A DNA stretch of 64,000 nt from Azolla pinnata (taxonomy: Eukaryota > Streptophyta > Polypodiopsida > Salviniales > Salviniaceae): contig JBBBWG010027035.1 of assembly GCA_037176905.1 (NCBI GenBank), positions 1 through 64,000 on the forward strand, read 5' to 3'. Under the pieces are notes generated by a model. The model was not told the origin of the DNA. It saw nothing but the letters and a program-made list of their open reading frames with translations, and searched no databases. Position 1 is the stretch's first letter. Each line of letters starts with the position of its first letter. This document shows, one piece after another, positions 1 through 10,300 of this stretch. A program made the position numbers and the translations under genes.

Positions 1-208
1 GTCCAAAAAGAAAGGACTGAGATTTTGGCATTGATCGATTCCGGAGAGGATAAGAATTTCGTCCAAAAAGAAAGGACTGAGATTTTGGCATTGATCGATT
101 CCGGAGAGGATAAGAATTTCGTCCAAAAAGAAAGGACTGAGATTTTGGCATTGATCGATTCCGGAGAGGATAAGAATTTCGTCCAAAAAGAAAGGACTGA
201 GATTTTGG
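1..208. repeat. 60-bp tandem repeat, about 3.5 copies, cut by the left edge
   Basis: Three identical 60-base units (1-60, 61-120, 121-180) and about 28 bases of a fourth. The unit is a multiple of three and is open on the + strand. It encodes a 20-residue repeat with the motif ALIDSG followed by NFV, which recalls the retropepsin region of Ty3/Gypsy-type pol (ALIDSGA.HNF). The likeness is short and the frame ends at 363, so at most this is a small fossil scrap amplified in tandem. It lies upstream of the first visible MurC exon, probably inside an intron. That the copies are identical suggests recent expansion. Confidence 0.8.
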
Positions 209-735
209 GTCATCCCCTGCACCAGAAACCAGATCAGGTACAGAAAGAAAAGCGCCTCGATGAAGCGAGAAAAACTGGAAACTTCCACAATTTCAAGGCA
301 GAAACACTGATTTTTTTGGTCGTACCATGGAGCATTCTACTCCATTACAGATATGGCCAGTAGCTCAATAGTTTAGCATCTGGTCAGATACAGCCTGGAT
401 GCCAAGCTCTCGATTACTCGGCCTTTGGTCTCTGAGCTGAGTCTTGATGCTATTGTCTAGGCGGTGTGTTGTATGATCGAAGCACAGATACTAGATGCTA
501 TGGTATGGAGACAAGCATCTGTGTTGAATGGGTATACATAAGAATCCATGTGCTTGCTCAACAGTCCTCTCATCAAATACCTGCATATGTTTTCCTACCG
601 TAAATATTTCAAAGGAAACATAACAAGAAACTCAAGGATCCCATCCAGTTTGTCGTATCAAACCTCGATTTGAAGACCTTTCATCGGCAACTAATTCATC
701 CTGTCGAGTGAATCAATCGCATGTCTTTTATGTAG

Positions 736-2178
736 GGGTGGAAAGTTAGCGGCTCGGACATCTCATGGAGCTTGAAATTGGAGGAATTGCAAAGAGCTGG
801 AGCAACTGTATATATTGGTCATCGAGCGTCTCAGATTCGAGGTGATGGGGAACTACCCAATCATGTTGTTTTATCATCTTCTATTCCATACACCAACGAG
901 GAGGTCATCACTGCACAAGAATTGAACATTCCCATGTAAGTATGCAATGAACATGCTAAGATATGGTTACCCACTATTTATGTATGGATGAAGTTTATTG
1001 GGAACACTGAAGGATGCATACGTACAGGAGCGTGTGTTTGTATTACAGTAGAGGAGAAATGGTTTAAGAGAGAAAAAAATTTCATAGTTTTGGGCGAAAC
1101 ACCTGATGGAGAGATGCAAAATGCAACACTCTTAAAGACACATACCAACAGGAGGTGCAGAGGAGCTATAACCTAGTTTTAAAAGGAATATAAAGAGAAG
1201 GATAAGGGCTCCTCTTGTATCTTGGTTGATAAAAACTTCCAGGCAATATAAACGAAGAATTGAATCAAGAGAAACCTCGGCAAGAAAATTCCGAAAGAAT
1301 GTTTTGAACTCAAGTTTGTGTCAAAAAGCTTGTTATTCTTCATCCCTGAGTATAATTGGAAAGTGATGCATAAGATATTTGGTATACCATGACATGAATA
1401 TTATTAGAGCTGTATTCGTCTATGCAGTCATAAGAGAGGTCCGTGGCTTGCGAGGCTCACATCCAATTACGATCTGATTGCTATTAGTGGGACTCATGGT
1501 ATGCACTTAATCTCCTCTTTAAGAGAGGAGCACTAGTAGAGTAATTTTTTTGATATCAATAGAAACAAGGTTTCCGTAAGACGGTAGGCCATAAAAACAA
1601 TTTTTGTCCCAAGAAGTGAATTGAGCAAGGTGAAGGATTGTTGAGTTTTGCATTGCATATGGATAATTCTATCTTGAGTTTTGCATTGCAGAATGGATGG
1701 TACTGAAGATTTTCTATTTCAGGAAAGAGCACAACCACTGCAATGGTTTCCATGGCATTAAAGCACATGGGCAATGACATATCAGCCCTTGTAGGAGCAA
1801 ATGTTTTTCAGGTATGGGAACCTGGGCCGAAGAATGATTCACATGTTGCATCTTTTTCTGAAACAAGGATGTCAAGCTATTTTGTCTATACCACTGCATT
1901 TGTAGTTTGTAACATATGTAAAGGTGTTGTAGTGGAGACAATTTTTTACCTTGTTTATCTGTTTTTCCGATTCAACTTCTCCATTGCAGGACAATTGAAA
2001 TTAATCATTGGCTCTTGCAAATGATGCATTGCATGATCCATCAGTTCTACATTATGCATAATCTCTTTGGAGATATGATTATCATCAAATAGACTCAATT
2101 CTCAGGACTGTTCTCCATTGCAATGTATATATGTCACCTCTTTATGTCTCTTCTCCTTTTTGGGCTTTAAAGCATGCA

Positions 2179-2226
<48 letters not shown>

Positions 2227-5200
2227 TTTTCCAATGATGGTGCATCTGAGGACTTAAATAAAAAAGTGCCTTTCCCTTGAAATAAAGCTTTGTAGGCAAG
2301 ATTCACTACTTCTATCAGAAAAAGAAAATGATAATTTTGTATGTCAAAAGAATGGCTCTCTTTGCACAGGAGAGGAATCGTGACATAGAAATTCATGGGG
2401 CCTGATGCCCAAACAACAAATATCATGCTAAAACAGAAGTTCATCTGTCCATCATGAATCTAATATGGCTTGAACTGTCACTTTTTTATTTTATGCTGCC
2501 CAAGTTGGATTGCTAGGTTCATTATGTAGATGCATACCTCTCTCAGTCAGATGTCAGAATTACTAAAATGCGCATGCGCGTGTGTGCGCGCGCACTTGTT
2601 TTGAATGCAATCTGTTAGCTTGCAACAAATACCTGGAAACAGATATTGCTTTCTTTACTTTCACAGGGGATTTTCTGATCTCTTCATCCTTTTCTAGTTT
2701 CCAGGAGGAGGGGGTGGGATTTATGGAAATGGAAAGCTGTTTGTGCTAGAGGTAATCCAACTTTGCTTGGACTAAATATACAGTGTGCATGTTAGTATTT
2801 TCTGCAATCATGAAGCTTTCTTTTCCACAATCATCTATCGTTAACTGTCTTTAGTTCCTTGTTTGGTTTTTTGGTATTCATATGTAAAGCCTGTGTTGTT
2901 GACAGTGCTTTCATCTGTTCTTTTATTCATCTTAAGGAGTTGTAGCTGTTAGGTTGAGAATATAATTGTCTATCTAATGTTTTCTACTCGTTCTCTTGCA
3001 GGCAGATGAATATGATTTCTGCTTTTTAAGTCTATCACCTTATGTTGCATTAATTACTAACATCGAGTGGGAACATGTCGACATGTTTCCAAATGAGGTG
3101 CATAATTCTGTGGATTGGTTATCTGTTCTACCATGATGCAACTGCAAGCTAACTGTTTGTTCAACTGCATTGTAATTTGCAGGAAGCGGTAATTGATTGC
3201 TTTAGAAAATTTGCCATGGGTGTGAGGCCAGGTGGCACAATCATTTTCTGTGGTGACAAGTATGTGTTGCAGATTTACGTACCCAGTCATCGAATGTCCA
3301 TTGGCTCAGGATGAATGTTGTTTCTTTCTTATCGGTGCAGTGCTGGCGCCAGGTCTGTAGCTAACGATATTGCTGGAGAAGTAGCCACTCTCAAGGATGG
3401 ATTGGCTTCAATAAAGAAAACTACAAGGCTTAAGCAACTGATTTCATATGGCCTTGGGGATGGAAATATATGGCAGGCAGCTATGCTTGAAACCAATACA
3501 GCTGGTGGAACGACTTATATTGCTGTGAGAATCTCATATCCTGACTATTAGCTGATTGCTTCTATCTTCTATACAAGAATTGACAAAACAGTGTCCTATT
3601 GAAAACCTCTCCTCCTGATTCATATCAAAAGATGCTTTCTATCAATGCTATTACGGTACTATTTCTGCAATCTGTCAATCCAAACATTTGTTTAATCAAT
3701 TATTTTGGTATTGCAGATGTGCAATGGTGTGATGATGACAAAAGTTGAGTTGAAGATTCCAGGTGTCCATAATGTCCTCAACTCTCTAGCTGTAGGCTAT
3801 TCTTCCATATCTTTTCTTTTGTTTATTTATTCTTTCCTTTTTGCATCCACATTTCGTCTTGATATTGAACCATCAAAAGATAATAGACGATGTGAGTTTT
3901 GCTAGATTTGCATGAAATAGTGTGGTCATATACAATGGCTCGGTTTCATGTTAGTACGCCAACATCTTACCTGTCAAGAGTACGTAGCTCCACCATTGAG
4001 TTCACTTACATGATCATGTGGTAAACTCTTGGGTGAGTATGAGAAGAATAATAGCATGGAAATTCGACGGTGTGATTACAAATCAAAGCATGCAAAATTT
4101 CTATGGATAGATTTCATTATTCAAGCAGCCTATTTAAAGCATGCAGAATATTCTATGGATAGATTTTCATTAGTCAAGCAGCCCATTATTTATGAACCTT
4201 TGGGATTTATTACCTGTCTTAGCTGCCAAGAAAACATGATAACAAGCTCGAAGCAAAAGCATTAGTCATAGATGTCAGTTCCTTTGTGAAAAGACCATGT
4301 TTGTGATTCTTGATTTTCTGATTCATAGGTTAGGCTTTGTTTCTGAAAGTTTGAATATTGCTGTCCTGTATTGTGTTGAATCTCCTCGCCTGTATTGTGT
4401 TACTATTCTTTAGGATAAAAAGCAATGATCCTCCGGAATTCGAGTCTTGAATCAAATGCATCAGTTTGTCTAGCAAGGGCACAGATAATCACTACTTTTG
4501 AGAGGCAAAAGATTTGTTATAGCATCAAATCTTAGCAATTGTGCAACTTTTTCTTACAGGCAATCGTTACAGCAGCAGTACTTTCAGCTGAAAATGCATC
4601 CCCAAATGAAGCTGAGCAGCTTACAACCCAAAAAGAAGCTGCACAAGCTGCCAGCAGGGCTCTCCAAGCCTTTGCTGGTGTTCAGAGACGATTCGAACAG
4701 ATCGGCGCAGGCAGAGGGTTCCAACTTTTTGATGATTATGCTCATCATCCCACAGAGATACTTGCTGTTGTGGGAGCAGTGAGAATGAAATTTCCTGATC
4801 AACCTCTGTGGCTGATCTTTCAGCCTCATACTTACAGGTACAAGTTGATTTTGTATTCCATGATGATTCCATTGTCACATATTACTACTTATAAAGCTAA
4901 ATGGAATGGAAAACGATGCTTTCCAGCCGACTTGTCAAACTTCTGGATGATTTTGCTGTTGCATTGAGTAAAGCGGATCATGTTATCGTTACTCAGGTAA
5001 GATCGACTACTCTCTCCCTCCCTCCATATGTATGTTCTATCTGCACATGGATGAATTTTGTCAAACAGGTAGATGTGTAGTTTTACTCTTTTGCAAATGT
5101 AAATTGCTTTATATAACTCGAAATTGATGTAAAAACCACTTAGATCAAGTCTTGACCTGGAGAAAAGAAAGACATATCATTTGTGCTTTGGCAGGTGTAC

Positions 5201-5594
5201 TCTGCAAGGGAGAGCAACTCGTGGGGAATAAGCGGAGAAGACCTCGTAAATCGTATCCATGTCTGTCCAGCTGTCTACATTCCACAAAAGGTAACAGTCT
5301 CCCTTTGTTTTAGCTCTGATACTTCAAAAGTATATGTGCATACTAACCTCAGGGATGTGTGCCACATTTTGTGGGATAGGATGATATATGCACATATATT
5401 CAAACAAAACTATCTGCAGTTGCACAAGACGAGATTATCATATTTACATTGGGAGCAGGTATATATTTCCTCTTCATTTTGATTCCTCAAAACTAATTTC
5501 AAATCGTATGTAATATACATGTTTTTTGAGACTTTCAGGGGATATTCGGACTGTTGGATTGAAGCTTATGCAATCTCTTAACAATGGGGATTAG
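736..5594 (+). CDS. murC-like: MurC-type UDP-N-acetylmuramate--L-alanine ligase, 5' end missing
   Basis: Thirteen exons join in one frame into 474 residues plus stop: 736-935, 1428-1498, 1723-1811, 2698-2751, 3002-3097, 3183-3259, 3341-3524, 3717-3791, 4560-4837, 4927-4996, 5195-5290, 5380-5458, 5539-5594. All introns are GT-AG. Family landmarks appear in order: VSGSDISWS (N-terminal UDP-binding domain), the ATP P-loop GTHGKSTTT split by an intron, ITNIEWEHVDMF (central domain), GVHNVLNSLA, DDYAHHPTEI and FQPHTYSRL (C-terminal domain). MurC adds L-alanine to UDP-MurNAc in peptidoglycan precursor synthesis. Plant homologues are linked to the plastid envelope wall known in moss and streptophyte algae. 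The first exon or exons, with the GxGGxG Rossmann start and any transit peptide, are not in the window; nothing at 240-735 fits them. The reading frame shows no break. Mpl is a related alternative but the SGSD and DDYAHHPTE context fits MurC better. Confidence 0.88.
2181..2222. repeat. (CT)n microsatellite in MurC intron
   Basis: An almost pure CT run of about 42 bases lies in the 1812-2697 intron. Further down the same intron (about 2567-2597) is a run of alternating purine-pyrimidine GCGCATGCGCGTGTGTGCGC type, a sequence class that can adopt Z-form DNA. Confidence 0.9.
4083..4190. repeat. Tandem duplication of about 55 bp in MurC intron
   Basis: Two adjacent diverged copies carry the words AAAGCATGCA, TTCTATGGATAGATTT and CAAGCAGCC. 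They sit in the intron between the exons ending at 3791 and starting at 4560. No coding content is seen. Confidence 0.75.
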
Positions 5595-7301
5595 TTACAT
5601 GTGAATGAGAAAATAAATGATGTGGAGCATGGAATCTTCATCCGTCCATTCATAATGTGAGTCTTGACACCACTAGATGGAACCTTGGAGCAAAGAAGAA
5701 AAGTGGAGATTGATGGTTGATTTTCATTTCTCCACTATATCATATGGACCACCACAGTCAAATGATGTGTTCGTCGTGAGCAAAATTGAAATGGAGTCTT
5801 GAACACCACAAGATGAACCTTGTGAAGCAAGAAAAGTGGAGATTGATGGTTGATTTTCATTTCTCCACTATGTCATATGGACCACAGTCAAATGATTGTT
5901 CGTGAGCAAAATTGTAGTGCAATTGCATCTCCATAGGATTTATCCAGCACAGCAATCTTGAACATCCAATGATTCAAAGGACAATGCATGATAAAAGGGT
6001 GAAAGTCCAATGATTCCATTTGATGATGAAGAGGCTACACAGATCAGAAGAAATTGGATAAATCACAAACAGTATTCCACTGGTGCTTTTCAATGTCCAA
6101 AGTTTTCAGTTCATCCTATTACTGTATTCCGTCAGTTTTTAATGAAAATTTCTATACATTTGCAAAGTACAGCGAACACCTTAACTCCTGTACTATGATC
6201 AACCCAGACAAAATGGCTTTACAATGTTCTTTCTAATGAGGTTCTCAAGATTTCCAATGAGATTTTCAATGTTTCTGATGAGGTTTAGAAAACACTATGC
6301 ACCTTCGGTCCATTTCCTGCAGCATAAAACACCAAAAGTGAGAAAAAATATATCCGACAAGCAACAGTGAAAACAAGAAGCTATTGCAAAAGAGAAAACC
6401 GAAGGGAGTGATCATCAATAATCACTAAAAGAATATGTAATCTAAATACTGACTAACTCCAAAATCCCCAACATCAATAGACATTCTCTAGATCTATGTG
6501 CATGCAGAAAGTATAGCAAAGCTAAATTGGTCCAAACAAAATGGTTTCATAATATCTTATTTTTACTGTCCCTCATCAATTGTATTAATGTGCTCAATGT
6601 TTCTAATAAGGTAAAGAAACCTGAGAGGCTTGATCTTTCATAAACTGGCTGAAACCACAACGACCTTATTAACATGTTAAAATAGGACCGCTCAACAAAG
6701 AGGAGATTGTCAATAAATGATAGCAAAAAGAAGATATTGCCCGTCCTAAAGGTTAATAGGGATATCCTCATTTCTAGTGGATTGCCAACCACCACTAATA
6801 TTTGTATAAGGGCCAGAATCAGGGAGCCAATGAGCCAAAAGAGCTACTGACAAATTATACACCTACATAGAAAGGGCCAGAATCAAACGGCTGCAACATA
6901 AGGAAGTGTAAAACGCCAATGAGCCAATAGAGCTACTAGAAATTTATACACCTACATAGAAGAGCCAGAATCAGACGGCTGCCAAGATAAGGAGTGTAAA
7001 AAAAGCCAATGACCCAAAAGAGCGCCTAGAATTGATACACCAATATAGGTGTATGCAAGAAAATTGCCAAGCACATCAACTTCAGGGCATAATATAACCT
7101 AAAGCAATAATAGATTAGCTTGCCACTTTCTATTGGTTGAATGAGTGCATTTGTGTACATAAATGAACGTCGATTGATTCTCTGAAGCTAAAGATGTCTA
7201 ATATTCCAATAAGATTTCTCGGAACTAAGTTTGCTTTTATTAATTGAAACCTACATTACATGTACTTCCTTTTATTAATTGAAAGCTACATTACATGGTA
7301 G
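5595..7301. other. Convergent intergenic region with local duplications
   Basis: This stretch separates the 3' ends of the MurC-like gene (+) and the split-barrel gene (-). I see no gene. It holds a two-copy direct repeat of about 125 bases (about 5657-5912; shared words GAAAAGTGGAGATTGATGG and TTTCTCCACTAT) and a three-copy repeat of about 85 bases (about 6806-7055; shared words GCCAGAATCA and CACCTACATAGAA). The 3' UTRs of both genes must lie here. Confidence 0.7.
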
Positions 7302-10300
7302 TTATCGGTGATGTCTAGAGACCCACGAGCATTGATCTAATAGAGCTGTGATTGCTGTCTCAGCTTGCTCTAATGTTTCCACCAAATGCCCAACTTGAAA
7401 CGACAGACGCTGAACATTAAACTGCATTCAAGATATTAAGTTAGTTATTCTCTCCAAGAAAGAAATACAAGATTGCCATGTAATTCATGTATTGCTGATA
7501 ATCTTGTGATTACAGGTGATGGTAAAGTTATCTGTACTCTTTCATTTGGTCTCTGTTGAGTGCTGACCACCTTACGAAGAAAAAGAGAAGAACCAAACGT
7601 TAGCAGATTATAGCATACAAACCTGGGCTCCTTGCCTGACCCGGATGTCAATGCCCTTACTATCTATGGAGATTAGGGCCACATCATCTAATTCACACTC
7701 CTTCGAGAGCACATCTCTAAGAGGCCTTGAAAACTTTGCATTTAATTCCTAATGCCAAAGAAGAATGTGAACAAAACGTTACACACTAATGCACATCACA
7801 TATAACAAAAAGGTAATTGAGTGACCAGAATATTAGCAGTGCACCTTTAGTGTTTCTTCTGCTCCACTAGCAGCAATAATATCAGGCTGTGCATTCTCAA
7901 ATTCCTTTACATCAACCCAGGCAACTGTTCCAAATCCCCCTATGAAATAAATGTCACTTTGGACAGGACAAACGGCGGTGAGAGTAAGCCACATAACATG
8001 ATAAGTAAAGCATGGCAACTCTACCTACCTAAACGATTGCATTCTGTAATAATAGAAATTTCCCCATTGTTGAGTTGCACCTTGTTGATGCTTTGACGTA
8101 TATTTCTTGTGTGCCCAATCCTGAAAAAGAAGAGAAAAAGAATATAAAATTGACAAAGAAGAGTTTGGTTGAACCTACATGCACCACAGAATCTAGCTCA
8201 AGCTAAGAAAAAAGGTAATTTACACTTGATCATCCTAGGAGTTTTGTCTTTAGGGAATCGTTGAAACACCATTTATTCAGGTTAGAATTCTGGTAGAGAA
8301 ATTGCATGCCATCACAGACTAGTGTGCGAATTTCAGTAAATTCCAGGACTGTCATTTGTTAATAGCTTTTCATGAGAACGAATATTTTCACACAAATGCA
8401 GGGTGTACTAATGATTTAAAAGGGACTTTATCCTCGATAAGAATTGCAGAGGGTAGGCAAAACATTTACATGAACCATAGATACCAAAAAATCTCGAGAA
8501 AGATTTATTTGATTCATATCATTCTTCCCTATATGGCATGGCATTATTGTGAACCTGGCTAAAGACCAAAAATCGTTATAAAATGGTTTCTTTTGAAACG
8601 TTCTTCGTATCAACATTCCACAATCCACATTTCAAGCTATATAAACTTGCGGCAATGCAATACGACCAGCCGACATGACATGATAAATCCCTTGTAGGTT
8701 TCAAGGTATCTACCTAGCATGAATTTTAAAACATTATTACAAATACAACAAATCCAGATTTCAAGGTATCTAAACTTTTTATTATTTGCAGCAATGCAAT
8801 AGGATCAGCAGACAGATAAAGGCCTTTAGGTTTCAAGAGAAGGTAACATAGCCCGTTGCACCCACAGACTGTATGAACGGTTTGGCTTCGGAAGTCAGTT
8901 GATACGAAAAATGTAACAGAAACATTGATCCTAAGGAACTATCTGCTTCGCCTGAAGTTTAAAACACTATTACAAATATAACAAGTTACCATAAAAGGAG
9001 CTGCACAAACAGCACAAGATCTCTCTTAGAGACTATAGCAGAAGGATGCAAATGCAATTAAAAAGAAATAGATGGCACCAGTCATGGCAATGTCATTTCA
9101 CTAAGTTCTAAATGATTAATGTAGGGAAATTCCATGCTTTCAAATAACACCGGACCTGTTCATCTGCAGGAAGGGGATAAACATCACCAAAAATTGTAAC
9201 TCTTGCATTTGAAAGCCCGCTCCATCCAGGAATCTGATAAGGTGATATTAACAAGCAGAAATCGGTCAGTTTACATCCTTAGCAAATTTATTGGCACGTC
9301 AAACTGAGATACATAATTGATGACATGTATGCATAAAAAATGTTGGACAATTCCTGATCCAAACATAGAGATGTATGGTTTCAATGCCACCAATATCAAA
9401 AGAAACGGCATTATGATACCAACATTTTCATTCTATTTCTGTCTGCATGGCAGAACGTACAAACCCCCTGATTTTTTAATATAGATACTATAATATTGGT
9501 ATTTTTTTTCCAAGGAAGAAGCTCGTAAATAAGAAAGTATTACCACCACACAATGTTAATAAAGCTTACCCGGCCTATCCCTGATTTGAATGAAGAGATG
9601 TATGATTTATGAATATAAATTCTATCATATCAGTGAGTTTTATGTTCCAAGTAGGAAGCTTGTAAACAAGAAAGTAGCATACCTGTACTACCAAAGTACA
9701 CCTGGGATCTTCTAGTAGATTCCTTGTATGGATGGCTAGTGGAGAAAATGAAAATATTGGATCTATACAGCAACAGCATTCAGTTTCAGCAGACCAGAAC
9801 ATCAAATGGATTGCGATATATTAGAATATCAGTAGCTTACGTCCGATTGAATCAACTGCAAAATCAACAAGAGATCCAAATGGGTATCCCCGACGGCGGT
9901 GATGCATGCAAGACATGATAGTGCAAAGATGGGCATAACGTGCCTGTTATGGTCAACATGAAACAAGAATTAACTCATTGATACAAGTGGTGGCAGCCCT
10001 AGTTCATGATTAGCTAGCGTTTTTACCTGTTCCATGAGATTACGAACTGCAAGGGCAGGACGAGGCAGTCCATGCGATGACGTTGCACTTTGAACTCCCC
10101 CAGAGATTGGGGTGCGGAAAAGACCAACGTGACTGCTGCCACTTAAGGATCCTACCATGGGCATTGTTGTTCCTTCCCAATGCATATCAGATTTTTCAAC
10201 GTCTTGCACAATATTTTCAGTTGTCTGTGAAAATTCGGGTTTGGTTGAGCCATCAGATACGGTCAAGCATCGTATAATCGACATTTGAGCTCTTTGTGAG

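Noticed and set aside
1-208. CRISPR-like regular repeat
   Set aside because: Units are directly abutting with no spacers and the genome is a plant's.
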